Part shown: positions 47,201 through 60,289 of the stretch, in pieces
How the letters are laid out: every line of letters starts with the position of its first letter
How positions within the stretch are numbered: the first letter of the stretch is position 1
DNA from: Sthenelais limicola
Lineage: Eukaryota; Annelida; Polychaeta; Phyllodocida; Sigalionidae
DNA: 64,000 nt
Direction: 5' to 3'
Assembly: GCA_942159475.1 (NCBI GenBank)
Contig: OW804094.1
Location: 58,338,966-58,402,965, forward strand
Translations under genes and position numbers: made by a program
The notes under the pieces: generated by a model
Seen by the model: the letters and a program-made list of their open reading frames with translations, nothing else
What the model was told of the DNA's origin: nothing
Databases searched by the model: none

Positions 47201-50200
47201 GAATAACATACTATTGATATTAACACACACTCATACTTAGAAACAAATATATGCCAAATCTCCTGTACTCTAACCCTATTTCCACTACATTACTATTAAA
47301 GAATAAGCAATATATAAATGAATGGGCATAACTTGGCACATTCCATGTTGAAGAGAATTTGGGTGGAGAAATTCGGTTAACCAGAAGAGAAGGGCGTTGA
47401 TGGAAACTATTCTTCTAACCATAGTACTAGACTATTCATTGGCATTAAGCGAACAATAAACCGCCCCGACGAAAACAAGGAACAGAAATGAATTTAAAAT
47501 CTTGGGACCTGATATGACTCAAATATGGTCAAACTTGAAATGGAAACTGTTCTAAAAAAATACCTGGTCAGATTATGTGTATACTTTCTGATGGGGAGTA
47601 GTCAACTTTAACATGGTCAGACGCGGTGCCACGATACTCAGTCCAATCTAGCCCTAATTATCACCGATGAATGAATAAAGCCACCAGAATACATTAGACG
47701 ATGCGAAATAGGCGAGGGATTTTCTTCAGTTGAGTATGTACTTGAAACATGGTAATGGGGTTGAGTGGGCGATTACAAACCGATCTACAGCACTCTCCAA
47801 TCCTGGAGACCCTGAAAGGTCCAGTAATCGTGCAAGAAATCACAACATAGCTCAACGGGATTTGAAGGAACGCTTTTAAAATAGGGGAAGGGGAGCCGGA
47901 GTTAGTAAACGAATAAGATCACACATTTTTATCAATCATTTACAGAATTTCAAGATAATTCATCGTTTGTTCTGATTCATCCCCCCAACCCCCACCCCCG
48001 AATATTTTAGCCTGACCATATATGCCACGTTTCATCAAGCCCCGCCACCACCTTATTGTCATCAAGGCTCCCCTTATTGCCATTACATCTCTTTTGATGC
48101 ATGACCTTGTCCCTCAGGTATTTTTAAACTTTTCATGGCACTCAAAGGAACCGAATGCTGCCTCAACAATATTTTTTGATCAGGGACCATCTAGAAGACC
48201 TACGATTATCATAGATGAGGGCTATCCATTTCCAGCATAAATTGTAATTTGAACCTTACCGGGAATAAACACTATACATTCATTTGGAACATGTTTATAT
48301 TCAACATACAGACAATATTTTCAGCATTCCATGAATTACAAATGTCATTACTGCTAATGCTAATAGAAAAATAGATTTATATTATACGTGGCGAGCTGTG
48401 TCTCAACCTGCTTTGCCAAACTGCTACCATGCAATGAAGACTGGAATGTCTCCATAGCGATGTTATTACATCACGATCCGCCTATTACGTCATAGGCAGT
48501 TGCCAGAAACAAATGTGATGTTTCATTTGTTTACATTTGTATTATTTATTTACTCCCATGGAATTGATGGTTTCAATAAATTATATTCTCTCTGTCCTTT
48601 TTGTAATAAGGTGTATGTTAGTATAATATTAATAATAAATGTAATATTATACCCAGAGTCCACTAGTGGGCAGGGGGCAGTCACCCCCCATGGTTTCGCT
48701 CCTGGGGGAGCTCATCAGGCAGTCCGCAAGTACCAAACAGGGTTGGTACAGGTGGCTTGTAATATCATTTGTTGATATTATTTAGTTTATAATAAAATTA
48801 GAGCTTCAACACAATTTGGATGATATAAACTCATGTTTTGTGACTGGAAACATATCTGTCAGGGTGGGGGCAGGTATGTCCACTGGGGTTTTTCCCAGGG
48901 TAGGTAGTAGGTGTGGAGTGCTTATGGGGAGAGCAGTGGGTGGGGATGACGACAAGTAGGATAACAAAAAAGAAGAAAAATAGATTTGCGTTCATATATC
49001 ACATTTCTATCCATTACAAAAATGGCGTAATACACATGTACGGTATCAACTATAGTGATTACAAAATGGCAATATGAAATTTATATGGTAAAATCGGAAG
49101 GTCCTTCTGACAATCAAGTGTCCCGAGTTTCTAGTCAATCAAGAATACCTGTTTTCCCTAAATTCTCTCCAGTATTTTTCTGTGGTCGGTATATTTGGTC
49201 TGTACTCTCAACAAAAGTACTAACTGGGCAATAGAAAACCATTAAGGGTTGATTGTGGATTTTTCAGAGAGACGACTTGAGTTGAATTGGATGTTCTTTT
49301 ATTTATATTTAACCCTATTTTATCTCCCTAAAAGTGTCCAGATCTCTCTAATGTCTAGCATAGATCATTCCATAGAGACCAAAGATTGTGATTTTATTTT
49401 GATATTTTATATTTATACGGCACAGCCTAGGAACACCAAGTGCCTTACCCCTAACCTTCTGTAATACATGTAATTTCTTCTCGTGTTGTCCCTCTGATCA
49501 ATTCATTCCGTTTAGTTTCTACTGTCTTTCCTCTCTCTTCGGGTAGCGACTAGAACCAGTGGCACCACCTCCCAGGAATCTGCTCCATCAAACATGAGTT
49601 ACACCAAACCTTTCACTGAAAGCTCTGACCAGCTGTATACATGTGGCTGAGATATTCTAGTCCCAGCTAGGAGAGGACCGGGGGAGAGCATTAGACAACT
49701 ATACTTGCATCGATCAGTCCAAGATTTCTCCATATTGTAAAAGCAAAGTTGGATTACAAAATCAATGTCTAAGAACACCGCGTCTGAAAACACCATGGCG
49801 ATTTCCGCGCTGCGTTTAACATAAATGATAAAAGACCATCTAAAATAACAAAAACGTAAGTGCAGGAATAGGCCAAGTAGTTGTCCCCTTGCCCTGAAAG
49901 CGGGGGAATCAAAGCAATCAAAACATGGGTAGTACGCGAATTACTAATGGAGCAGGACCTTATTCATAAGGTGTCAATGGCCACTGCTCTACAAATTCTC
50001 GAGATAAAACATTAATTTTCCCATATTATCTATAAATCCAAACAAAAGTTTCCACTGGATATTAACATACAAAGAAGTGGAGGAAACCTACCTGAGTTAG
50101 TTTAAAGTATGAAAATGGAAGGGTTTGCAGTTAGTAAAGGAGCCTTTGGAGGTAGCCAGACTCAGTTGACTTTAAAGGTTTCTCGCTCATTTTAAAATGG

Positions 50201-52134
50201 GCCTTCACCATGGCATAAGGATACACACAGACACACTGACTGACATAGTCGCAAAGGTCATGCGGGACCTTGTTTGGGAACACCCCCAGGCCATTCTATC
50301 CTGCAAGTATGTGTAATTTCATCACCTGGTGCGTTTCGAAACACAACAAAAAGTGTCTCTACTTCCTATTCCCTTCTGTCGGAAATAACAACAATTAGAG
50401 TATTAGGATTTTGAAAACATGAACCTCCAAAACGACGCAAATCTAGATCTGATGTAAAGGAGCTAAAGAATTAGGTTAATACTTCTAGGAATAATAGGAT
50501 CATGTTATGAAGGCAAAGTTATCTTTTGTGTTTCTTCCAATGTTAACATTAGCTCAGGTCACCCCCTGGAAGGATTTAAAGAAATATGGATTCATTCATG
50601 AATGTACACATTTGGTGTATAGAGATCAAACCGATGAATATAATAATCTTATCTCGTATTGTGGAGATTCTTTCTCGTTATAGTGTATAAAGGGCCTAGT
50701 CCACCAAGCCGATTCTCATGTGATTTCGTGCCGCGGAGGACTCTTTGGCACCAGGGAGGTATACAAGGGAGTAGCAACGAATGATATAGGCGGGTGGCAT
50801 ATAGTTGAAATTAATGCCCCAATACTACAAGCGCCAACTATTCATAACTGTATCACTAGTATGTTCTTCCCTGGTAAAGGGCAATCAAACTACCTGGGCT
50901 ATATGTAGTACTATTGCCGACAACAGTACTGCAGTATCACCTGTTTCTGAGAGGAAAAAAATATGGACAATATCTCGAAATCAACTTAAATATTGAACTT
51001 CTTTTTCATATAGGCCTATATAAAATTGTGTTACAAAAGGACAATGCGGTATGTCTCATAGACGGGTCCCAAATTTAAACTTGTATACGTGAACTTTGAC
51101 TCATGGTCAACACGATTAAATATTTTTGGGCTTATTCAACAATTTCAAAAATAACTAAAATCAATTAAATGTGCAGAGTTCTTGGAATCACAAATATATA
51201 AACCGTACCGGAGTTATTTCCTTTATAACATAGTTCAAATTGAATTACAGATACTACATTAAGTCTTCTAATCCATCTTATTCCTATTCCAATGTACTTA
51301 TTTTGGCCATGAATCAGCAATAAAACCATGCAGCTATTTTCAACAGCACGATTCTGGTCATATCCCATGTCTCCTCAAAGGAAGATTTAAATTCACTTGG
51401 ATAAAAAAGAATGTGGAAGGGAATTGTGCGAATTTAAACCACTTGGATAAAAAGAGAAGTGGAAGGAAATTGTCTGACACAAACACCATCTTTCATGTTT
51501 TCCATCCAGAGTTGAATGTCGAACATGTGCAGGTTGTCGGAGCTACATTAGATCTTATCATGCATAAATAAAAGTGCTCGTGAACTAAAGTAATCCCATT
51601 CCCCAATGAACCTTAACATCGTGGAATCATGTTCTGGTTACTTCAAATTAAAAAAGACAACATGAATGTTAATGTATGATATATGTATGATATCTGGGTT
51701 ACCGTTTGAATGTTTTGCATTATATGTTCCCACGTAACACTTCCATCGTGAATGTTTACATGGGCCTACATGTAGCGTACCAAGATATGTACAGTAGCAA
51801 CTATAATATTTATAATGTAGACCCCAGTATCTAGTAAACTGAAATATCACTTAAAACACTTAATATATATATAACAGTTAATACTTTATGTTTATAACAT
51901 ATACATTCTAGTACTATTTAGCCGTTTTAAAGGGCTACTGGCGAAAGCATGGAGAAATCCAGAAGATGTGCCCTTTGATGGCAAATAAAAAATGTTTTCA
52001 ATTCAAATCAAATTAAAGTATTCACGACTTGTGTCAGCTTCATTCAATTAATTTCCTACAGATTTCAGTTACATGCAACCGGTGGTCAAGTGACAGATAT
52101 TGTCATGTATTGTCAATTACATTTTCAGTGCTAA

Positions 52135-53620
52135 CAAGTGCCTTCGGCACTTGGATTGTAGAAGCAGTTGTGTTTCTTCTTATAGGAATCCAACAATTTA
52201 CTGGACATTTTTTAATTTGGAGATATCAATTTGATTGCCAAAAATGGCTAAAATCACAGGGGGCCTACGTCGGGGTAGTAGGCCTAAGGTGTAGGAGGGA
52301 GAGAGAGAGGGAGAGAGAGAGGGACAGAGAGAGAGGGGGAGGAAAAGAGAGGGAGAGGAGAGATGAGAATGACTGAAATAAGAGGGTTTCATGGAAAAAT
52401 AATTTGCCCCACCCCCCCACACACATCTATACGTCTATCAATTTTCCTTCTCTCCTCCCCCTCCCCGACTACCTCTCTTGCTCTCCCTCCCCTTTTATTC
52501 CCCCTCCTTAATAATAATGAGTAATATGTGGACAGGTACATTCTTTCTTGAAGTTGGTCGAAAAAAAGTTAGTCGTAAAAAAAGTTGATTGAAAAAAAGT
52601 TGGTTGTAAAAAAGTTAGTCGTAAAAATAGTTGGTCAAAAAAAAGTTGGTCGTAAAACAGTTAGTCGTAAAAAAGGTGGTCGGGAAAAAAAAGTTGATGG
52701 GAAAAATAGTTGGTCGAAAAAAAGGGTCATAAAAAAGTTGGGTCAGGAAAAAAAGTTGGTAGTAAAAAAGTTGGGTCGAAAAAGAATTTGTTAAAAAAAA
52801 AGTTAGTCATAAAAAAGTTGGTCGAAAAAAAAAAGTCAGTCGAAAAAAAAGTTGGTTGGAAAAAAAGTTGGGTCGTATAAAAAAGTTGGTCATAAAAATA
52901 GTTGGTCGGAAAAAGTTGGTTCGGAAAAAAAGTTGGGTCGGAAAAAAAAGTCGGTCGTAAATATAGTTGGGTCTCAAAAAAAGCCTGAGAGAAAAAAAAG
53001 TCTCTGAGAGAGACAGAGAGAGAGGGAGGGACAGAGAGAGGGGGGAGGAGAGGAGAAGAGAGGGAGAGGAGAGATGAGAATGACAGATTAGGAAAATACT
53101 TTTATTCAAATCAGGTTATTACAATTACATAGTATAGTCTTTGAGTAAATATCAGAATCGGTAATAGCCCTCTACTCATTTGACAACTACTCTATACAAC
53201 ACATTAGCTTCCCGAATGCAACCACTGAGAGCTGGCTTGATCTGGGTAGAGGTACTTTCTGTCAGTGTTTTCGTTCTGGGCATCTATATGATATAGACCT
53301 GTATGGGCTCAAGTGGCGAAGCCGCTTGTATGTATGATAAAATGATGAGTTTCCATAACTCCCGGCACTTGCCCAGCTAGATCGTGTGACAGAGCGAGAG
53401 GGGGGAGAGAGAGAGACACACACACACAGAGGGAGGGAGGGACAGAGAGTGGGAGGAACAGAGAGAGAGAGGGAGGGAGTGAGGGAGAGTGAGGGAAAGA
53501 GAGAGATGAGAATGATAGATATCTGTCCCCCAAGTTAAGGGGCCCCTGGTCCCCCTAGCTACACAATGTGAACTTTTCTGGTTTCGTCTCTTCATTTCAA
53601 AGCCTATGACACCAACTATG
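52135..53620 (+). repeat. Purine/pyrimidine-rich dispersed repeat, several copies
   Basis: The first copy starts with hairpin CAAGTGCCTTCGGCACTTG (52135-52153), and has a GAGAGAGAGG tract, GAGATGAGAATGACWGA, TTTCATGGAAAA and a pyrimidine-rich second half. Purine tracts ending in GAGATGAGAATGA recur at 52980-53100 and 53385-53520. The segment 53524-53617 matches 61165-61260 almost base for base. All relate to the copy at 60290-61282. No coding content. Confidence 0.75.
52555..52985 (+). repeat. Minisatellite with AAAAAGTTGGTCG-type units
   Basis: About twenty diverged units of 15-20 bp, each an A-run followed by GTTGGTCG or GTTAGTCG. They translate into lysine/valine repeats, which I do not regard as coding. 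Confidence 0.85.
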
Positions 53621-54079
53621 TTCAAATCGGACTATTATTTCAAAAGTTATACCATTTGAGTATACCTATTACATAAAGATTCATATTTATATGGTTTGGG
53701 ATATATGGGGAATAAGGGCGTAAAGCAACCAATCTCACTCACTCACTCCTCCCTTCCCCCAGGAGGAGGTTGAGGTGGGGCAGGAGAAGGAAGAAATTCA
53801 CAGAAGGAGAGGGGAGCGTGGAAGCGCCTCTTGAGAAAGTAGTGATAGAAAGAGGAGGAGAGCTTCCCGAATGCAACCACTCTCTCCCTCTCTTTACCTC
53901 CACACGCTCTATGGTGTATCAACAAACTACTTCCTCTAGTCTCGTTGGGTGTATGCATGCAACTGTGTGTGTGTCAGAGCAGTCCACGCACCCCTACGCA
54001 CTCCCCACTGACACAGCACAGCCACTGACCAGGTACCAGTGCAGGCAAATCGTAGCTGTACTTCCCGAATGGAACCACT
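53208..54079 (+). repeat. Repeated CTTCCCGAATGCAACCACT segments
   Basis: The 19-mer occurs at 53208, 53863 and 54061 (one change), and again at 61263 next to the other large copy of the repeat. An AGGAGGAGGTTGAGGTGGGG segment at about 53762 also recurs at about 60919. These mark junctions of the nested repeat family. Confidence 0.7.
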
Positions 54080-55064
54080 GAGAGCATCTACTTGGCCTAT
54101 GGTGCTCGGGAGTAGCGAGACGGAAACACCCGAAGTCCAACCGATGAAAAAAACTCTGGTACCCGGCTTATCCCACGCGTACGCTGGTACCCCGTGCTGC
54201 GATTTTTCACATGGAGCAATCTCTGGCTGGGTATAGCGTTTTCTATATGGTGTAATCAGTTGCTCTGGACCGACCGTTTTGACACCATACTTTTGTATAC
54301 ATTTGGTCCTATCAGGGTGAGAAAGGAAACATAATAACGGGGTGCCATACTCTACTCTTTTTGAATATTGTATTTCCTTGAATGACTGCAGGGGGTAGAG
54401 CATGATTTACTAAAAAGTGCTGGGCCTTGAAAAAACGCCTGGCTTAAGGTTATATTAATCCCAATATATGATGCAATACCATTGGGACATGGCACTATAC
54501 CTATCTGTAGTGGTAATAATGGTAATGTTTCCTTTGTTGTCAGCATTTGCATCACACCAATGCCCTGTGAAACCAAGGCGTTATATTCCAACATATATAC
54601 ATGTCTGGGTTACAAGTCTTCTGTAAAACTCATTGAACTACATGATTTAACTAATTTTCTGTATTATTTTACTCCCAATGTCCATTAAAACTACAGGATA
54701 TTTGATGGGTTTTATTTTTTATATCTTAATATATTTTGTTATATTTTTTTATATATTTAACTTGCAATTTTCACCAAAACTTAAAAGTTTTTCATTCTGA
54801 GTTACCTGCAGAATTGTGTACTAGAATATGTATTTTAAATTTCACTAAACCGCTCATACTGAGCTCAACATTTCATCGCATACAGCTGACGACCTGAAGA
54901 GCCGGAAGTAAGCGGGAATTCAAGTCACCTGGGCGACGTTGTCACTTTCGTAGAAAGGCAGGCGCCTCTCCGCGGATCTCCATTCCCTCGCGAGCCACCG
55001 TGCAGTGTGCACATTGTCACAGCAGAACTTTTGAATTTATGAGATTGTATATGTATATGGAGGA
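54080..55064. other. Noncoding
   Basis: A 155-codon minus-strand frame at 53936-54403 has no family features and is not called. Confidence 0.4.
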
Positions 55065-55190
55065 CTAGCAAAGTACCCGTCCTCCGGATGGTCATACTCT
55101 TCCTCTCACTGTCTCTCCCCTCCTCTCTCACTTCCTCTCCCCCTGCCTCTCCTCTCTCTCTCCCTGTCCCTACGCACCTTCTCCACTCCC
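55065..55190 (-). mobile_element. Helitron 3' terminus, reverse orientation
   Basis: On the minus strand the sequence ends CCATCC-GGA-GGACGG, GTACTTTG, CTAG, followed by T: the same hairpin and CTRR end as the Helitrons at 23941 and 61444, after a pyrimidine/purine-biased tract. I could not find a matching 5' TC end, so the copy is truncated or has a different interior. Confidence 0.65.
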
Positions 55191-57596
55191 CTGCCCTATG
55201 GTCAAGGGAGGCCCTGGGGGGGGGCACCGCCCCCCTAGACCCCTTAAAATGTCCCCTGTGCCCCCCCCCCCTAACTCAGAGGGGAAGAGGGCCCCTAAAG
55301 TCCTGATAAGGGCCCCTGCAGTAGGGGCCAGATGCACTGCCAAAATTGGCACTTTCCTTCAAATTCCTGACTCTACATGTACAACACTCCCAATAACCCC
55401 ATTTAATGTGGAAAATCGTTCAGTAGATTGAAGGTGTCTGAGAAAAAACAATAATTAAACTGAAAACTATATAAGATGTTTTTTTTAAACTTAACAATTA
55501 TTTTAACATTAAACTATATATTTTACTTGCTTCACATAATTGTGTTTGATGTAAAATATGTTTATGGGTGTGAGCACCCTTTTCCAGTAGGGCCTGTACT
55601 GGTATTCAAAAAGCAATTAGAACCCCTGTTTAGACCCTCAGGAGGTCTTGACAGGGAGTTCAAATTTGAGATGGTTTCAAAATTGGCATGCAAACAATAT
55701 TTGTTCACAACTTGTACAATTCAAGATTTTCCAATTAATTCCGTTTCCCAAGAGAAATGATGACAGGGTCCAGTAAAATCTAAATTTTGGTCAAAATAAA
55801 CCTATATATGTCTCAAAATTGACATCTCAAGAGGGTCTCAATAGAGACCTCCTCAAAGGGACTCTGTTAAAGATAGTCTCAAGATATATTTTGGCCTTCT
55901 TGTATAGATTTTAGACTACAAATTGTATGAATCCAGGGAACATTACATCATCTCATAATGAAATTAAATCGGAAATATTTTATTTTCAAATATGTCCATG
56001 TTTGGTTTAAAGGAGCACTGTATATTTCTTAATTGTGTGAATGTTGTCTTCTCAAAAAATATATTAGAGGGTTGCCGTTTTTCTTAGATAACTTAAAGTA
56101 GTGGGGCTTTTTTTCAAAGTCATTAGGTAAATTAACTGTTATGCACTGCAATGGCATTCCAAACAGGCAAGTTTTGGAAGATTTTGACCTCAAGTAAACC
56201 TAGACCAAAAGGCATCAATGGCATAATTAATAATTATGTAATGCATAAAAAACCTGAGCTCGATAATTCGCACCCAGCCACTTGGCTTGAAGCCTATAGG
56301 ACAGGATCCGCTCCGATTCTGAAATCATGCCCTAGTTTCTATTTCCCCAGCCTCCCCAACTATCTCATTGTCCTAATTATACCCATAGGATGAGATTTCA
56401 CTCAGGAATTTAAGCTTTTACTAGTATATTTACTGCATACCAGACCGCATGCGGTGATGCCTCTAGGACTATAGTTCCGAAGCCATGACAGCATGCTCGA
56501 TCACTCTCGGCCATTCTCGGTAAACTTCGGGTAACTTTGGTAACACACTCCAAAACGAGGCCCATGTAATGATGTCATAGCAGCGGGGATTCCACACACC
56601 CATTCTGCGCCACCATAGAGCGTATAATGTGCAAAACGTCGGTGATGGTTTGCACATGGATTTAACACTAAAACTCAACGATTTTAATGCTACTGGCCAT
56701 GGCAGGGAGGGCGGGACAGCAAGGAGGATGGTGGGCGGGATGGTGGGCAATATCAACCTACAAAAACACTCCATATTTATGAAAGTAAATAGCCCAAGAC
56801 TTCCATTCATTCCCATCAATGATACTGAGTCTTGCTCGTACCAAAACTGAGTAATAACTGATTTCCTGATCCCTATTTCCCACAGCTTTGATTGACTTTT
56901 CATGTTACGAACACATGGCGAACAAACACGGCACCCTCGGTAACACTCGGGTTTTTATGGAAATGAACCAATTACATGATGTCACATCAACCTTCAGCCA
57001 GCCTCAGGCCACAGCGCTCAGCCAATAGGAACGCCGCTTGCAAGCATTATTTGGCATGCCATGTAGACGGCTCTCTCAACTACATGGCTGCCATGGCGGG
57101 CGGGGTGGGTAGGCCTACAATGTTGGCGAAGGCGTATGGCCCCCTCACACTATATGACATACCGGTATGACGAGTAGGGAGATCTAAGATGGATTTTCCC
57201 GTTGGAAGGGGCAGTCGGGAGCAGTTCTAGCCAACAAAACGCCAGATTCAAATGTTGAATCGGGTCGTACAGTGTGAGCGCCCGTCTGGAGGCCTATGCT
57301 ATGACTCAGGTTGAGCGAGTCAGGGGGCCTACGACTCAGAAAAAAGAAAAAGAACAAGCTGCACTAGCCGTTACAACCACTGTTATAACGGTTACAACAA
57401 CAAAAAACGCTCTTTTCTGGTCACCGTGCTCCCGAATCAAGTCGGCTAGTGTGAGCCTTCAGACTTCAGTCTTTAAACCCCCGACTATTGTAAGTGGTAT
57501 AGTGTGAGGTGGCCATTAGGCATTTTTTAAATAGCCTAAGGGTTCATTATCCGCCCAATAAAGTAATATCCTAGTTAATTCAAGAGTTCTATAACC
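55191..57596. other. Noncoding
   Basis: It includes C/G-runs near 55216-55222 and 55261-55270 and AT-rich DNA to 56.1 kb. 56.4-57.5 kb is locally more GC-rich, but no ORF shows family features. Confidence 0.4.
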
Positions 57597-57866
57597 CAGC
57601 TAACACACTACGTAATTTCTATGTTGTGATTGTTTACGTTGTAGCGACGTAAAAGTGTATGGAAGAAATAATGTGAATACAACATAAATATGTTTTTCAT
57701 TATTTTAAACAAAAGAAAATTTAAATAAGAATAATAAATTTTTAAAAAAATAATATCTACGTTGTATTCACGTTATTTCTTCCATACAGATTCACGTAAT
57801 TACAACCGACAAAAACATAGAAAATAACGTCGCCACAACGTGAATACAACGGAAAATTGTTAGCTG
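57597..57866. mobile_element. Palindromic (foldback) MITE, about 270 bp
   Basis: CAGCTAACA at the left end and TTAGCTG at the right are outermost parts of inverted arms of about 100-120 bp. ATGGAAGAAATAA(T/C)GTGAATAC at about 57659-57680 matches the complement at 57763-57787. A short AT-rich loop separates the arms. No ORF. Confidence 0.8.
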
Positions 57867-60289
57867 AGAAGGGCTTCAAGCCTATCCTAGTGTGCCACAC
57901 TATCTGGACCTAATCGCCAGCCAATACTGGGCAAATTAAGCTAAATTAAGACCCTGTCTCTCCCATGGAATGCTTGCAAGTGGTTTTTACAATGAAACAC
58001 GTGTACGGTAGCCAAGATGATGTCCAATATTGCAGTAAAGTCTTCAGGAACAATAACAACTAGCCGCTGAGTCGGCCAACCAACTGCCCCCATCAATGAA
58101 GTCACTCGAGCGTAGCAGGTGGTTGAGGCCTCATCGCCATCGGTGGCATTCGGTATCAACTCATGAGTACGAACTCCGAATGTTAATTAACACAAATATA
58201 ATCGTATATACCGTAGACCTATAGTAGGCTACCGTATACATTATATATAATAGCGTAATACATCTCTAGAATACTCACAAGCTCTATCACCAAATAGCTT
58301 CACTGGGGAAATACAAATGACATTTGATTTAAAGTTAACCAAGGTTAACAAAGAAACGATCAAACCGAAATATGAATGAGACAAAAAGGCTCGCTGATGA
58401 CTGATGGCAGTACCGTACATAGCGAGGCGGAAGCACATGTGTAATCGCGAAAAACCATAACAAAGTCAGGGAAGCAATCCAACAAAGAATTCAATGAGGA
58501 CACGGGCAAAGCTTCTGGCCTACATGAACTACTTCTTGGCCTGTGGGACACTTACCTTAACATATTTTTACAAACAAAGTCTTGAGGTATTCTCTGTCCC
58601 GACAGCACAACGCGTGTCCAACCTGGGCCAAGTGAAGCGGAAGTGTACCAAGAATTCATCTGTGACTGTGTAGGCTACGGTACGTCATTATTTGGGCCAG
58701 GGGCAAAGGGAAGGGGAGGGAGGACGGGGTGGGCAGGGTCGATAAGGGTTGTCTCTCGGGTTTGTGTCTAAAATGGGGTATCCACTTGTATGACAAAATG
58801 ACCAGCGACAAAGTGGCACACAGCTGTCGGTCCCCAGTATCCACTTCTAGGCTACGTTAATCGTGTAGGCCTATCAGGCGGCGATTATTTAGGCCCTATT
58901 GTAGGCCTATTGTGTATTAATTGAGTCATAAAGATTTCTAATTGTGATAATGAGAAAATTCGACTCTCAAAATGATGTTTGGAACATGGGGAATATAGTT
59001 CTAGAAGAGCGCAATGTAGGCTACATGTAGGCCTATAAGAAATTACCTAGTAGCTCAAGCCGCTAAATAAGGCACATAAACATTATGTTTCCAGACATCC
59101 CTCCAATTGAACCCTGATAGTTTTTTATTCTTTTATACGAGTTCTGGAAAAGTATACATATTATCAGAGCTTACAATGTGGGGAATGGTTTGGCACAACT
59201 GTCACTTCTTAGAAATTATGTTCGATTGTCAAGTTGCCATGGCAACCGTTTCTGAAAAATTTTGAAATTTAAAAAAAATAAGGACCTTGTGGCAATCAAA
59301 TCTCTCCCATTTCATGAAAAATTAATGGAAACTGATTTTATCACAGCAAGTTGTGGTAAACAAATTTCTGCATCTTTTGATATATCACATGTGTGATTCC
59401 AATATTGTCACAAGGAATAAAAAGAGTATGAGTCGAGAGTCGAAATGGTAAACAAGGACCAATTTCGGCATGGTTTTGGGAGACATCGGGGATGAGCAAA
59501 CATCTTGTGTGTAATCAGAATGATAGACGACCCAAACTGTTTTCTATGGCTGATGTCCAAATTCGATTGATGACATGACGTATTGTAGATATTAAATTCT
59601 CAAATAATTGGCTCTAGGGAGAAATGAAAGCAAATTAAACTAATGTAAATGCAATTTGAATACTAGTTAAATAGCCCAAAATATGGTCAGTGATGACATA
59701 AACAAATATTGATGAATAGTTATGCTTAGTTGGTTGCCATGGTTACAACAGTGATTTCAATTTTCTGAAAAACAAATTAATTGATTTTTTAAGTTTGGCT
59801 CTAAGATTATAAGTATACCAAATTATAACTAACACATTCTGGATAAACTGGTAGAATTTTATATTTCTATAAGTGTACACCTCATGGGCCTTATTTAGTG
59901 CAATTACCTAGCTTTAGATCTAATGGCGGGATGGCGCTGCCAAGTTCCACATGGAAGGCAAACAACCGACAAAAGATGACCGGCAAAAGGGACTCAGGGG
60001 GACCGACATAGCGACAGCAGTGACCGACAATGGCAGGGTACCGATTGTAGGTCCCCGGTATTTACATGCACGACAAAAATTGCGCATTTGGCCACCGAGT
60101 GTTGGTCACCTAGGGGTGACCGATTGTCGGTCCCCGGTATCCACATGTACGACAATCGCGACCAGTGTTGTGTATTTGGTATGAAAGTAGCGCATATGTT
60201 TATTGCGCAGTTGTATTGGTTACTATGGTAACAAGAGAACAAGCTAAACGCAATCATCGGAGTTCGAGTGATTATATTTACTTATTGAA
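57867..60289. other. Noncoding with short local repeats
   Basis: A GGTCCCCGGTAT..ACATG.ACGACAA unit occurs at about 60050 and 60129, with a related GGTCCCCAGTATCCACTT at about 58829. No gene is supported. Confidence 0.45.

Larger units (their letters stand above)
40400..52134. other. Long noncoding stretch
   Basis: I find no ORF with family features across 11.7 kb on either strand. Marked sites are the palindrome at 41951, an ATAAC short tandem at about 42583-42602, an 18-bp duplication at 44195 and a G-run at about 44506-44521. It could hold introns or regulatory DNA of a gene outside the window; the sequence does not say. Confidence 0.4.

Noticed and set aside
52585..52794. Lysine/valine-repeat ORF
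   Set aside because: Direct translation of the minisatellite; no start context or domain.
53936..54403. 155-codon ORF on the minus strand
   Set aside because: It spans repeat junctions, has no recognisable domain and overlaps dispersed repeat segments.
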